Origin: Shewanella fodinae
Lineage (GTDB): Bacteria > Pseudomonadota > Gammaproteobacteria > Enterobacterales > Shewanellaceae
Direction of reading: 5' to 3'
DNA length: 64,000 nucleotides
NCBI RefSeq assembly: GCF_014651955.1
Contig: NZ_BMXW01000019.1
Coordinates: forward strand, 1 to 64,000
Shown: one piece after another, positions 29,974 to 39,773 of the stretch
Position numbering within the stretch: position 1 is the stretch's first letter
Layout: each line of letters opens with the position of its first letter
Notes under the pieces: generated by a model
Told to the model about the DNA's origin: nothing
What the model saw: only the letters and a program-made list of their open reading frames with translations
The model's database searches: none
Program-made: the position numbers and the translations under genes

Positions 29974-32034
29974 ATGATTACCGTGGGAGCTATGGTAAGG
30001 GGGCTGAGTTTGGCGGCGTTGGTGTTGCTGCAGACATCCTGTAGCCAACAAGCGCCGGCTGAAGTAACCGCAACCGAAGGGAAAGCTACTGTGCAAATAT
30101 CCGCCTATGGTACATGGACATCGCCATTAACTGCCGAAGATGTGTTTGGTCAGGCTGTTACCATTGGCCAGTTGCAAAGCGTTGATGGCGCAATTTATTT
30201 CAGTGAGTCCGATCCCAAGCAGGGCGGACAACTGGGAATTAAGAAATTGGCTGCTGATGATCAGGTAACCGAGGTCGTCCCCGCAGCGTTTGGCGTTGGA
30301 AGCCGCGTGCATGAATATGGGGGGGCGCCTTATCTGGCCATCGGCAACAGTATTTTCGTTACCCGCATGGCGGATCAGCTGTTTTATCGGATTGCGCCTA
30401 ATCAGGAGCCGGTAGCGCTGACGCCTCAAGGTACCCGTCATGCCGATTGTATTTCATATTCGAAAGGCTCGCGTATTATCTGTGTTCGGGAAGATCACCG
30501 GCTTGCTGGCGAAGCCAAAGCGAGTCTGGTGACCATTAATCTGAATTTTGCGGGTGAAGGCGATACCTTTGTTGATGGTCACGATTTTTTCAGCTCCCCA
30601 GCAATTAACCAAGACAACACCCAGCTTGCCTGGATAGCTTGGGATCACCCCAATATGCCTTGGGATAATACGCAGTTATGGGTCGGTGAGCTAAATCGTA
30701 AAGGCGAAATTAGCAATGTGCATCAAATCGCGGCGAAGCTCAAAGGTGCTGTGATGCAACCGCTTTATGCGCCCGATGGGCAACTTTACTTTATTGCCGA
30801 TTATGACAATTGGTGGAATTTGTATCGGCTCAAGGCTGATGGCAGTATTGAGCAAGTCACTAAACTGCAAGGCGAAATAGGGGAGCCTGCATGGGTGTTT
30901 GGCGAACATGCCTATGCATTCGAAAACGCTCACAGTGTGGTGTTCAGTTATCATCAGAATGGCAATATTCACTTGATGCGTCAGGATGTGAATAGCGGCA
31001 CCAGTGAGGAACTGGCCACTGATTTTGCGGAGGTCGGACAACTGATCCGCGCAGATAACGGTGTCTATTTTGTCGGTGCCAAAGCGACGCCTGAGCGCGG
31101 TATTTACAAGGTATCTGGCCGCGGAACAGAGCTAGTGTATGCCCCGCCCATCAAAGGGTTAGAACCAGATTATATTGCTAAGCCAGTTTCGATGAGTTTT
31201 GATACCAGTGACAGGCAAAAGGCGTATGGCTATTTTTATATGCCGCAAAACCCGTTATACAGCGCTCCTCAAAACAGCAAACCACCTTTGATTATGATGT
31301 TACATGGCGGTCCCACAGCTGAAGCGAGTAGCGCCTACAGCAGTGCCATTCAATATTGGACCACCCGCGGCTTTGCGGTATTTAACCTTAACTACCGAGG
31401 CAGTACTGGCTATGGCCGAAAATATCGCCAGAGTCTGTACGGCAAATGGGGTGTCGCCGATGTGGAGGATGCTGTCAATGCTGCCAGATATTTGGTCGAT
31501 GAAGGATGGGTTGACCCTAACATGTTAGCCATTCGTGGCGGCAGCGCGGGTGGTTTCAGCGTGCTATCGGCGTTGGCATTTCATGACAGTTTTAAAGCCG
31601 GTACCAGTTATTTTGGCATTAGCGACATTGAGATACTGGCAAAAGAGACCCATAAGTTTGAGTCGCGTTATCTGGATCAACTGATCGGCCCTTACCCCGC
31701 GGCGAAACAGATTTATCATGACCGCTCCCCACTTTACCATCTGCAGGGGTTGAATGAGCCTTTGCTGTTGCTCCAAGGGTTAGATGATAAAGTGGTGCCA
31801 CCTAATCAATCGGAGTTGATTTACCAGGCGGTGAAGGCTAAAGGTGTGCCGACGGCTTTTATTGGCTTTGACGGTGAAGGACATGGTTTCCGTAAACCCG
31901 CTAATAATATCCGGGCGTTACAGTCAGAGTTATCTTTTTACGGCCAAGTTTTTGGTTTCACCCCCGCCGGAGATTTACCTGCGTTAACACTGGATAATGC
32001 CGCGGCACTGCCCAAACCTGTCGACGCTCAGTGA
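29974..32034 (+). CDS. S9 family prolyl oligopeptidase-like lipoprotein
   Basis: This is an alpha/beta-hydrolase peptidase of family S9, probably a dipeptidyl- or acylaminoacyl-peptidase type, anchored in the cell envelope. The N-terminus MITVGAMVRGLSLAALVLL ends in the lipobox LQTSC, so it should be lipidated and face the periplasm. Residues about 40-400 form a beta-propeller. The catalytic domain shows LHGGPTAE, NYRGSTGYGR, the nucleophile Ser524 in RGGSAGGF, the Asp at 604-605 in QGLDDKVVPP and His637 in GEGHGF. GAGGG-type ribosome binding precedes the ATG. Its stop overlaps the stop of the convergent cueR by seven bases. Confidence 0.9.
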   Translation: MITVGAMVRGLSLAALVLLQTSCSQQAPAEVTATEGKATVQISAYGTWTSPLTAEDVFGQAVTIGQLQSVDGAIYFSESDPKQGGQLGIKKLAADDQVTEVVPAAFGVGSRVHEYGGAPYLAIGNSIFVTRMADQLFYRIAPNQEPVALTPQGTRHADCISYSKGSRIICVREDHRLAGEAKASLVTINLNFAGEGDTFVDGHDFFSSPAINQDNTQLAWIAWDHPNMPWDNTQLWVGELNRKGEISNVHQIAAKLKGAVMQPLYAPDGQLYFIADYDNWWNLYRLKADGSIEQVTKLQGEIGEPAWVFGEHAYAFENAHSVVFSYHQNGNIHLMRQDVNSGTSEELATDFAEVGQLIRADNGVYFVGAKATPERGIYKVSGRGTELVYAPPIKGLEPDYIAKPVSMSFDTSDRQKAYGYFYMPQNPLYSAPQNSKPPLIMMLHGGPTAEASSAYSSAIQYWTTRGFAVFNLNYRGSTGYGRKYRQSLYGKWGVADVEDAVNAARYLVDEGWVDPNMLAIRGGSAGGFSVLSALAFHDSFKAGTSYFGISDIEILAKETHKFESRYLDQLIGPYPAAKQIYHDRSPLYHLQGLNEPLLLLQGLDDKVVPPNQSELIYQAVKAKGVPTAFIGFDGEGHGFRKPANNIRALQSELSFYGQVFGFTPAGDLPALTLDNAAALPKPVDAQ

Positions 32035-32429
32035 TGGCAGCAGCTTTTGCCGGACAAGCCTTCAATAATAGGGCAGTCCGGTGAATCGCCACCGTGGCAT
32101 TGATTAACCAATTCACTCAATTCGGCGTGTAAGTCTGCCAAGCTAGCCATGCGCTGCTCCAGCACTTTCAGGTGTTCACTGGCTAGGCGTTTGACATCGC
32201 TGGCGCAACGTTGCGGGTCGTGTTTAAGCTGTAATAAATCTTTGCACTCTTCAATACTAAAGCCGAGTTCCCGACAATGTTGCACAAACTGCAGCGCTTC
32301 CAGTTGTGAGCTGTTGTACTCCCGATAACCGTTATCTCCGCGCTCAGCCTGTACTAAACCGATATCGTGGTAATAACGGATACTCTTGATACTTAATCCG
32401 GTTGCTTTGGCTACATCACCGATTTTCAT
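32028..32429 (-). CDS. cueR: Copper-responsive MerR-family regulator CueR
   Basis: CueR senses Cu(I) in the cytoplasm and activates copper-export genes by untwisting their promoters. I chose the ATG at 32429 (MKIGDVAKATGLS), which has AGGAG eight bases upstream. The 133-residue protein has the MerR winged helix-turn-helix (IRYYHDIGLVQAERGDNGYREY), a dimerisation helix, and the CueR metal loop CPIIEGLSGKSC, whose two cysteines correspond to Cys112 and Cys120 of E. coli CueR, followed by CHH. It diverges from copA, whose promoter has the matching architecture. Confidence 0.93.
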   Translation of the reverse strand: MKIGDVAKATGLSIKSIRYYHDIGLVQAERGDNGYREYNSSQLEALQFVQHCRELGFSIEECKDLLQLKHDPQRCASDVKRLASEHLKVLEQRMASLADLHAELSELVNQCHGGDSPDCPIIEGLSGKSCCHH

Positions 32430-32484
32430 ATAGCAACTCCTGTGATCCATCGCTGAACTTTTACAGTGGACAATCTTATCACAC

Positions 32485-32515
32485 TTGACTCTCCAGTTAC
32501 TGGAGACTTTAACCT
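32485..32515 (+). promoter_or_regulatory. CueR-controlled copA promoter with 19-bp spacer
   Basis: TTGACT (-35, 32485-32490) and TAACCT (-10, 32510-32515) are separated by 19 bases instead of 17, the hallmark of MerR-type promoters. The spacer contains the palindrome CTCCAGTTACTGGAG (32491-32505), the expected CueR operator. Confidence 0.8.
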
Positions 32516-32570
32516 TTATGACATCGAATTACCATGAGCAGTTAGCACGTAAACTGTTTAGGAGCACAAG

Positions 32571-35537
32571 ATGAAGGTTTACCAGTTTCATATCGATAAT
32601 ATGCACTGTGGTGGTTGTGCCCGTAAGATCCAGGCGTTATTTGCCGAAGAACCAGGGGTGAGTGTGACTACGGATGTTGATAGCAAATCATTGACCCTGA
32701 CGCTAAGCGATGAGGCAACGCTCGATGAAACACAAGCCCGTGAACGTCTAAAACAGGCGGATTATCCAGCAACTGCTGCCAGTTATTGGCATCATTTTAA
32801 GGTCGCTGATATGAATTGTGGTCACTGTGAAGCCACTATTCGTAAAGCGTTGGCAGATGCAGATGAAGTGACCGTGGACTTGTCCACTAAGCAAGTTTCG
32901 GTGCTGAGTCAGCATGATGATGCATCATTGCTGGGCTTGATTACCACTGCTGGATTTACGCCTGAGCCTTGGACCGAAACCGCGGCGACTTGGCATGAGT
33001 TTAAAGTGCCGGATATGACCTGTGGTCATTGTGAAGCCACTATTCGTAAAGCGTTGGCAGATGCAGATGAGATAAAAGTTGATCTGCCGAGCAAGAAAGT
33101 TGCCGTGTTGAGTTCATTGGATGGCGGGCAACTATTAGCTAGCATTCAAGCTGCGGGTTATAGCCCTGAAATGTGGTCTGCAATGGAGGATAACTCGCAC
33201 CCAAAATCTGAAGGAGCCTCAGTCGCTGCTGCGGCTCCGCAGCCTGAAGATAAAGCCAATACTAAAACTGAGACAACAACGCCTGACGCCACTGTAGCCT
33301 CTAATGCAGCAACGGCTGACGGTGTGTTGATGTTTGTACCAGACATGAGCTGCGCCAGTTGTGTGGTGAAAATTGAAAAGGCATTTGCCAACGCCGGGGT
33401 TGAGGCCAGAGTCAATCTGGCAGATAAGCAGGTGAGCGCGGCCCATGGAGTATCGGTCGCCGATGCGCAGCACATTCTTGCCAGTGCCGGTTATCGTGGT
33501 GAAGTGGTTACCGATGCTGCCAACGCGATGGCTGATAAGGCGGCCCATGATGCTAAGGAATACCGCACTCGAATCATCCAATCGATGCTGACGCTTGGTG
33601 TGGGTATTCCGTTGATGCTCTGGGGCATGGCTGGGGGCGACATGACAGTGCATAGTGACAGTTCCCGCTGGGGTTGGGGCTTGGTGTCGCTGTTGTGTTT
33701 GTTGCTGCTTATTAGTTGTGGTGGCCATTTCTATCAAGGCATGTGGCGTGCATTAAAGGCCAAAAGCGCCAATATGGACACCTTGATAGCCTTGGGAACC
33801 GGTTGTGCCTGGCTGTATTCGTCAGCCGTTGTGCTGTTCCCAAGTTGGTTCCCTGACGGCACTCGCCATGTCTATTTTGAAGCCAGTGTCATGATCATCG
33901 GTTTAATTAATCTTGGTCACGCGCTAGAGCTGCGCGCACGAGGCAAAACCAGCGAAGCGGTACAAAAACTGTTGGGGTTGCAGGCGAATACGGCGCTGCT
34001 GGTTACCGAAAACGGTGACAAGGCTATGCCCATCAGCGACCTGAAGCCTGGCGATATCCTGCGCTTACGTCCGGGTGACCGGGTGGCACTGGACGGTGAA
34101 GTCGTCAACGGCGAGTCACTGCTAGACGAATCCATGTTGACCGGTGAACCCATGCCCGTCAAGAAGACCCAGGGCTCTGTTGTTAGCGCTGGCACAATTA
34201 ATGGTGATGGTTCCCTCACTTACCGTGTAATGGTGGGGCCTAAAGATACCCGGTTGGCAAAAATCATCGCCTTAGTGCAGGAGGCGCAGACCTCCAAAAT
34301 GCCGATTGGACGGTTGACGGATAAAATCGCCGGGGTGTTTGTGCCTGTCGTGGTGGTGATTGCCGTGTTGGCAGCACTTATCTGGTATCTCGTCGGTCCG
34401 GCGCCACAACTGTCGCACGCATTGGTGGTACTCACTAGCGTGCTGATCATTGCTTGTCCCTGTGCCTTGGGACTGGCGACGCCAATGTCGATTATGGTGG
34501 CTGTTGGTCGGGCGGCGCAGATGGGGGTGCTCATCAGAAATGGAGAAGCCTTGCAGGTCGCCAGTAACGTTAGCTGCGTAGTATTGGATAAAACCGGTAC
34601 AGTTACTGAAGGTAAACCACAACTGGTTGCCATCCATGCCATTGAGAACGCCGAGCTAGACGAAGCGGAATTGATACAAGCAGTGGCCAGTTTAGAGCAG
34701 CAATCGGGGCATCCATTAGCTCAGGCATTTTTGGCGGCCGCTAAAGTCCGCGATACCGCGGTGGTTGAACCTCAGCAATTTGCATATCGCCAGGGTCAGG
34801 GCATTGTTGGCTCTATAAACCAACAGCAATGGTTAGTAGGGAACAGCAAATTGCTGGATGCCTTTGATGTCGCTATCAGCCCAACTGCGCAATCGCAACT
34901 GGATGATGCGGCAAGCTTAGGGCAAACCCCGGTGTTAGTAGCAAAGAATGGCAAACTTTTGGCCATTCTGGCAATTAGCGATCCTCTGCGAGCAGATGCC
35001 AAGGCGGCATTGGCAGCGTTGCGACAGCAAGGTAAAAAACTGGTATTGTTGTCTGGCGATAATCAACACACCGCCGATGCGGTCGCCAAGCAATTGGGCA
35101 TTGACCAAGTGATTGCCGGAGTGTTGCCAGATGAAAAACAGGCCTGGGTGAAAAAACTGCAGCAACAGGGAGAGGTGGTCGCCATGGTCGGGGACGGCAT
35201 CAATGATGCGCCAGCATTGGCGGCGGCGGATGTGGGGGTTGCGCTTGGCAGCGGCACTGAAGTGGCGATTGAAAGCGCCGATCTGACGTTATTGACTCCA
35301 CGACTGGAAAATCTGGCACAGGCGTTTGCCTTATCCAAGGCTACCTTGGGCAATATCAAACAGAATCTGTTTGGTGCTTTCCTCTATAATAGTTGCGGTA
35401 TTCCTATTGCTGCCGGGGTGTTATATCCGCTGTTCGGCGTGCTATTAAGCCCAGTGATTGCTGGTGCGGCGATGGCGTTGTCATCATTAACCGTTGTCAC
35501 TAATGCTAATCGGCTACGCCACCAGAAATTGCAATAA
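32571..35537 (+). CDS. copA: Cu(I)-exporting P1B-type ATPase CopA with four metal-binding domains
   Basis: CopA pumps Cu(I) out of the cytoplasm. Four heavy-metal-associated domains precede the pump: CxxC at 13-16 (HCGGC), 83-86 (NCGHC), 151-154 (TCGHC) and 261-264 (SCASC), against two in E. coli CopA, and this explains the 988-residue length. An Ala/Thr/Glu-rich linker of about 45 residues separates the third and fourth. The core shows the transport motif CPC at 629-631, DKTGT with the phosphorylated Asp673, SGHPLA and MVGDGINDAPALAAADVG. Domains 2 and 3 share a 50-base block identical at 49 positions, a recent internal duplication or conversion. The upstream promoter is CueR-type. Confidence 0.97.
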   Translation: MKVYQFHIDNMHCGGCARKIQALFAEEPGVSVTTDVDSKSLTLTLSDEATLDETQARERLKQADYPATAASYWHHFKVADMNCGHCEATIRKALADADEVTVDLSTKQVSVLSQHDDASLLGLITTAGFTPEPWTETAATWHEFKVPDMTCGHCEATIRKALADADEIKVDLPSKKVAVLSSLDGGQLLASIQAAGYSPEMWSAMEDNSHPKSEGASVAAAAPQPEDKANTKTETTTPDATVASNAATADGVLMFVPDMSCASCVVKIEKAFANAGVEARVNLADKQVSAAHGVSVADAQHILASAGYRGEVVTDAANAMADKAAHDAKEYRTRIIQSMLTLGVGIPLMLWGMAGGDMTVHSDSSRWGWGLVSLLCLLLLISCGGHFYQGMWRALKAKSANMDTLIALGTGCAWLYSSAVVLFPSWFPDGTRHVYFEASVMIIGLINLGHALELRARGKTSEAVQKLLGLQANTALLVTENGDKAMPISDLKPGDILRLRPGDRVALDGEVVNGESLLDESMLTGEPMPVKKTQGSVVSAGTINGDGSLTYRVMVGPKDTRLAKIIALVQEAQTSKMPIGRLTDKIAGVFVPVVVVIAVLAALIWYLVGPAPQLSHALVVLTSVLIIACPCALGLATPMSIMVAVGRAAQMGVLIRNGEALQVASNVSCVVLDKTGTVTEGKPQLVAIHAIENAELDEAELIQAVASLEQQSGHPLAQAFLAAAKVRDTAVVEPQQFAYRQGQGIVGSINQQQWLVGNSKLLDAFDVAISPTAQSQLDDAASLGQTPVLVAKNGKLLAILAISDPLRADAKAALAALRQQGKKLVLLSGDNQHTADAVAKQLGIDQVIAGVLPDEKQAWVKKLQQQGEVVAMVGDGINDAPALAAADVGVALGSGTEVAIESADLTLLTPRLENLAQAFALSKATLGNIKQNLFGAFLYNSCGIPIAAGVLYPLFGVLLSPVIAGAAMALSSLTVVTNANRLRHQKLQ
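32817..33070 (+). repeat. Internal direct repeat: duplicated HMA-domain coding segments in copA
   Basis: The 50 bases at 32817-32866 recur at 33021-33070 with one difference (C/T, synonymous in a His codon). They encode the CGHC metal loop and following helix of domains 2 and 3. Confidence 0.85.
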
Positions 35538-35545
35538 TCGACACC

Positions 35546-35577
35546 AAGCCCGCTATTTTCTGCGGTAGCGGGCTTTT
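35546..35577 (+). terminator. Rho-independent terminator of copA
   Basis: AAGCCCGCTA / TAGCGGGCTT around a ten-base loop followed by TT, nine bases after the copA stop. Confidence 0.8.
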
Positions 35578-35706
35578 GTCAGACAAGTGTCATGGCGCTG
35601 CGGTTGATAAATTCGCCGATGCTGTTTATAGTGACGCGCTTTATCCGCCAGCCTCAGCGCTGGCTGAATTTTTCATCCTTACAGCGACAAATTTGGAATT
35701 TCTGAC

Positions 35707-37299
35707 GTGATCACAACCGCGAATATCACCATGCAGTTCGGCGTAAAGCCCCTGTTTGAAAACATCTCCGTCAAGTTTGGTGACGGTAACCGCTATGGCT
35801 TGATTGGCGCCAATGGGTGCGGTAAGTCCACCTTCATGAAAATCCTCACCGGTGAGCTGGAACCTACATCGGGCAATGTGTCATTGGATGTCAATGAACG
35901 CCTTGGCAAGCTGAACCAGGATCAATTTGCCTATGAAGAATTTAGCGTGATTGATACTGTGATCATGGGCCATAAAGAACTCTGGCAAGTGAAGCAAGAG
36001 CGTGACCGTATCTATTCGTTACCGGAAATGAGCGAAGCAGATGGTATTAAGGTTGCCGAACTGGAGATGGAGTTTGCCGAGATGGACGGTTACACCGCAG
36101 AGTCTCGGGCGGGGGAACTGCTACTGGGTGTTGGGATCCCACTGGAGCAACATTTTGGCTTGATGAGTGCAGTCGCTCCAGGCTGGAAACTGCGCGTGTT
36201 GTTGGCACAGGCGTTGTTTGCTGACCCCGATATTTTGCTGCTCGACGAACCCACTAACAACTTGGATATCGATACTATTCGCTGGTTACAAGAAACTTTG
36301 AACCAGCGTAACAGCACCATGATCATCATTTCTCATGACCGTTATTTCCTCAACTCTGTCTGTACCCATATGGCGGATCTGGACTATGGCGAATTACGGA
36401 TCTACCCAGGCAACTACGATGAATATATGACGGCAGCGTCGCAGGCGCGTGAGCGCTTGCTGGCAGACAACGCCAAGAAGAAAGCCCAGATTGCTGAATT
36501 ACAAACCTTCGTTGCCCGCTTTTCCGCAAACGCTTCTAAGGCAAAACAGGCAACCTCCCGCGCGCGGCAGATTGATAAAATCAAACTGGATGAAGTTAAG
36601 GCATCCAGCCGTGTTAATCCCTATATCCGCTTTGAGCAGGACAAGAAGTTGTTCCGCAATGCGCTAATTGTCGAAAACCTCAGTAACGGCTTTGACCACC
36701 CGTTGTTCAATAACGTTAACCTGATTGCCGAAGTGGGCGAGCGCATTGCCATTTTGGGTGAAAACGGTGCGGGTAAAACGACCTTGGTGCGCACGCTAAT
36801 CCATGATTTACCACAAAAAAGCGGTACTATTCAGTGGTCAGAAAACAGCAGCATTGGTTATTACGCACAGGATCATGCTGACGATTTTGAGAACGATATG
36901 AATTTGTTCGACTGGATGAGTCAGTGGCGCCGTGAGGGGGATGATGACCAAGCTGTGCGCGCAGTCTTAGGGCGAATGCTATTCAGTGCCGATGATATCA
37001 AGAAGTCGGTCAAGGTGCTGTCTGGTGGCGAGCAGGGCCGCATGCTATTTGGCAAGCTGATGTTGCAGAAACCCAATATTCTGGTGATGGATGAGCCGAC
37101 TAACCATCTGGATATGGAATCGATTGAATCACTCAACAACGCGCTGGAAATGTATGAAGGAACCTTGTTCTTCGTCTCTCATGATCGTGCGTTTGTGTCG
37201 TCACTGGCAAATCGGATCATCGAAATTTCCGCGCGCGGCGTGACAGACTTTAAAGGCCGCTACGACGAATTTTTGGCCAGTAAGGGCATTGACGGTTGA
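35707..37299 (+). CDS. ybiT: ABC-F ATPase YbiT
   Basis: ABC-F proteins bind the ribosomal E-site and relieve stalled translation; YbiT is one of the four E. coli paralogues. The 530 residues equal the E. coli length and align throughout by eye. Two ATPase cassettes are seen: Walker [10 protein letters not shown] and GENGAGKTT, Walker B with DEPTNNLDI and DEPTNHLDM, signature LSGGEQGRM in the second, and the P-site tRNA interaction motif linker between them ([19 protein letters not shown]). There is no membrane domain, as expected. The start is GTG at 35707, giving [18 protein letters not shown]; the ribosome binding site is weak. Confidence 0.94.
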   Translation: MITTANITMQFGVKPLFENISVKFGDGNRYGLIGANGCGKSTFMKILTGELEPTSGNVSLDVNERLGKLNQDQFAYEEFSVIDTVIMGHKELWQVKQERDRIYSLPEMSEADGIKVAELEMEFAEMDGYTAESRAGELLLGVGIPLEQHFGLMSAVAPGWKLRVLLAQALFADPDILLLDEPTNNLDIDTIRWLQETLNQRNSTMIIISHDRYFLNSVCTHMADLDYGELRIYPGNYDEYMTAASQARERLLADNAKKKAQIAELQTFVARFSANASKAKQATSRARQIDKIKLDEVKASSRVNPYIRFEQDKKLFRNALIVENLSNGFDHPLFNNVNLIAEVGERIAILGENGAGKTTLVRTLIHDLPQKSGTIQWSENSSIGYYAQDHADDFENDMNLFDWMSQWRREGDDDQAVRAVLGRMLFSADDIKKSVKVLSGGEQGRMLFGKLMLQKPNILVMDEPTNHLDMESIESLNNALEMYEGTLFFVSHDRAFVSSLANRIIEISARGVTDFKGRYDEFLASKGIDG

Positions 37300-37385
37300 A
37301 TTAGCCAATTGTCTTAAAAAGGCCTGCCAATGCAGTAATGCCGATCAGTTAAGACAGTTCGCTTGACGGTTTTGCTGAAAAGATC

Positions 37386-37418
37386 AAAATCCGATGACTT
37401 TATGTCATCGGATTTTTT
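37386..37418 (+). terminator. Rho-independent terminator of ybiT
   Basis: AAAATCCGATGA / TCATCGGATTTT with a seven-base loop followed by TT, about 90 bases after the ybiT stop. Confidence 0.85.
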
Positions 37419-37479
37419 ATGTAACGCTTAGAAGCACTCGCTCGGCCTGCTGCTGGCCTATAATCTCATCAGATATAAG

Positions 37480-37740
37480 ATGTTATTGATGGCTAAAAGC
37501 TTACTATCAGTCCATCCCGATCAACAGAGTTTTCGGGATGTAGCGTGTCATATCATCTTCAAATTGACACAACTGTCATCACAAGCGCCGGGCAATGTCC
37601 CGATAAACGTATTGGAAATAGAACGCAAGGCACGGCAATTTAAGTTGGATGGTAAATGGGAAAGGGCTTATCCACGCGTTCTTAAAATGAGCAGAATTAA
37701 GTTGCTAATTAGAGCCAAGAAAAATGCCGTTCACTCTTGA
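37480..37740 (+). CDS. Small hypothetical protein
   Basis: The 86-codon frame starts MLLMAKSLLSVHPDQQ; the second ATG (37489) is an equal candidate and neither has a clear ribosome binding site. The product is basic, with a predicted helical N-terminal half and a C-terminal RVLKMSRIKLLIRAKK tail, and no signal or membrane segment. Its stop codon lies in the loop of a strong hairpin shared with convergent ycaO. I know no family for it. Confidence 0.4.
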   Translation: MLLMAKSLLSVHPDQQSFRDVACHIIFKLTQLSSQAPGNVPINVLEIERKARQFKLDGKWERAYPRVLKMSRIKLLIRAKKNAVHS

Positions 37741-37753
37741 GTGAACGGCATTA
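37722..37753. terminator. Bidirectional hairpin overlapping the stop of the small gene, facing ycaO
   Basis: ATGCCGTTCACTC and GAGTGAACGGCAT form a perfect 13-base stem with a two-base loop. AAAA on the left would read as TTTT for ycaO transcripts; the + side lacks a long T-run. Confidence 0.65.
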
Positions 37754-37782
37754 AGCCAATACAGGCTTTTTATCTGGCGCCT

Positions 37783-39549
37783 TTAAATATGGCGCCAGTC
37801 GCTGAATGCGGCTTTGGCCTTCTGTAGCTTTGCATATGCCTGTAACAGGCTCTGGTGTTTATTAAAACTCAGTAACCCTCCGGTTTTGGGCAGATCATAA
37901 GCGGCAATTTGACCGTTGATATGCTGCAACGCCAATGTCACATCATGCTCGGTAAATAAACGGCGGAATTTCGGCAGATACTCCTCTGGTTCCCGGTCTT
38001 CTGCCTGCATCTGCAAAAGGGCCAGCAATGCGTGATAAAAGCGTAAACGGGGCTGTTTTTCTGCCGAGATGCCATAAGCATTGAAATCCACGGTCCACTG
38101 CGCCCAATCTTGAGCGTCTTGTAGTTCGTTCAACGCTAGCGCCAACAAACAGCGCAGCTCGCCAATACGCAATGTTGCCCATGCACTATTAGGGTCTACT
38201 GCAATGCACAACAACTGATCCAGCGGTTGAAACTCATCTAAATCCAAGGCATCAATTTCGGCCAGAACCTGCTCAGCTTTTTGCGCATCTGTCGGTATTT
38301 GTAACCACTGCTCAATCAGTGAACGGAGCCGCATCGCTCGGTTGTTATTGGCAAATGACAGGTCATCCACCGGATAGATCTCTGAATAGCCAGGCACCAG
38401 TATGCGGCAGGCATAGGTCTGTAGGTGGCTGTAATCTGCGATGTAAACTTCGGCACCTTCATCCTGAAATTTTGCCAGCAGATGTGCAAACTCTTCTTCA
38501 GTTGAGCCGCTAAAGTTCCAGTCACTGAAGGGATAATCGGCGGTTTCACGGAACAGATCCCAAGAGACTAAGCCGGATGAGTCAATAAAGTGAGTTTCCA
38601 GATTGGTGTGATCTGCTACCTCATCATTGTCGAATGACGGCGATGGGAAAATATCGAGATCTTTCAGGCTCCGGCCTTGCAGCAGTTCTGTGACTGTACG
38701 CTCCAACGCTACTTCAAAGCGTGGATGTGCACCAAAGGAAGCAAAGCAGCCACCATTTTGTGGATTGAATAAAGTGACGCAGATAACCGGATAACGACCG
38801 CCTAATGAGGCATCAAAGCAGGTGATTGGGAACCCTTCAGCTTCCAACGCCGCAATTGCTTGTTGGACTTTGGGGAAACGTGCCAGTACCTCAGTCGGAA
38901 TTTCCGGTAACGAAAGGCATTCGGCAATAATCTTATTTTTAACATAGCGCTCAAAGCACTCAGACAACGCTTGGGTACGAGCTTCGGTCTTGCTATTGCC
39001 AGCTGACATCCCATTACTGACATAAAGATTGCCGATAATATTCATTGGAATATATACCAGCTCGCCATCAGACTGCCGCTCAAACGGCAAGGCGCAGATG
39101 CCACGTTGTGGATTGCCTGATTGCACATCAATCAGCGTGGCAATATCTAAATCTTGTTGCGGGTCGTAATGCCGCCACAGATAGTCGTCAAGTAACCCTT
39201 CGGGTCTGGTGTCATTCACTGGAAACCATCTTTCATTGGGATAATGCACAAATGGGGCATTCGCCAGTGCTTCCCCGAGATGAAAATCGGCAAAAAAGTA
39301 ATTACAGGCAAGCCGTTCAAAATACTCACCCAGTGCACTGGCGAGTGCTGCATCACGGCTGGCACCTTTACCATTGCTGAAACATGCCGGACAGTTACGA
39401 TCACGAATGTGCACTGACCAGACATTTGGAACCGGGTTCAGCCACGAAGCCTGTTCAATATCGAAGCCAAGATTTGCCAGCCGCTGTTGCATGGTATTGA
39501 TCGACGTTTCCAGCGCTTCGTCTTTACCGGGGATGTATGTCAGAGTCAT
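37783..39549 (-). CDS. ycaO: YcaO, partner of ribosomal protein S12 beta-methylthiolation
   Basis: The 588 residues correspond over the full length to E. coli YcaO (586), which is genetically linked to RimO-dependent methylthiolation of S12. The YcaO ATP-binding domain occupies about residues 60-400: SNGKGASRDAALASALGEYFERL, shown in part as GEYFERLACNYFFADF, then NGMSAGNSKTEARTQALSECFERYVK, in part ECFERYVKNKIIAE, and ERTVTELLQGRSLKDLD with the acidic residues that hold the nucleotide. A helical C-terminal domain follows (TLRIGELRCLLALALNEL). It is the housekeeping type, not a RiPP cyclodehydratase. A Fur-like box lies upstream. Confidence 0.93.
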   Translation of the reverse strand: MTLTYIPGKDEALETSINTMQQRLANLGFDIEQASWLNPVPNVWSVHIRDRNCPACFSNGKGASRDAALASALGEYFERLACNYFFADFHLGEALANAPFVHYPNERWFPVNDTRPEGLLDDYLWRHYDPQQDLDIATLIDVQSGNPQRGICALPFERQSDGELVYIPMNIIGNLYVSNGMSAGNSKTEARTQALSECFERYVKNKIIAECLSLPEIPTEVLARFPKVQQAIAALEAEGFPITCFDASLGGRYPVICVTLFNPQNGGCFASFGAHPRFEVALERTVTELLQGRSLKDLDIFPSPSFDNDEVADHTNLETHFIDSSGLVSWDLFRETADYPFSDWNFSGSTEEEFAHLLAKFQDEGAEVYIADYSHLQTYACRILVPGYSEIYPVDDLSFANNNRAMRLRSLIEQWLQIPTDAQKAEQVLAEIDALDLDEFQPLDQLLCIAVDPNSAWATLRIGELRCLLALALNELQDAQDWAQWTVDFNAYGISAEKQPRLRFYHALLALLQMQAEDREPEEYLPKFRRLFTEHDVTLALQHINGQIAAYDLPKTGGLLSFNKHQSLLQAYAKLQKAKAAFSDWRHI

Positions 39550-39610
39550 TAAAAGCCTTGCGAGATTATCGGTGCGAGGGGGCGCATGTTAGCACAGCTG
39601 CGATGTTTCT

Positions 39611-39625
39611 TGGCAATCATTATCA
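39611..39625. promoter_or_regulatory. Candidate Fur box between ycaO and sohB
   Basis: TGGCAATCATTATCA matches the 7-1-7 Fur consensus TGATAATNATTATCA at 12 of 14 defined positions. It is 62 bases upstream of ycaO and about 150 upstream of sohB. No iron-related gene is adjacent, so its meaning is open. Confidence 0.3.
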
Positions 39626-39773
39626 TTCAACAAGTGTGGCAAGCCTGTGAATACACCAATTGTTACCAGAGGTAACAGCTTGCACATACAGGTTTTTTAT
39701 CAACGGCTTGACTGCTAGAATGACCTCCAATTTTTTAGTCTGTTGCAGCCAGCGGCTGCCGGGGTTCAGTCAC

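Noticed and set aside
35647..35669. Hairpin GCCAGC/GCTGGC upstream of ybiT as an attenuator
   Set aside because: The stem is short and the T-run is interrupted; not enough support beyond chance.
37783..39549. YcaO as a modification enzyme for the repeat peptide or NGWWN peptide
   Set aside because: It matches E. coli YcaO over its full length, lies more than 7 kb away among housekeeping genes, and no RiPP partner proteins are present.
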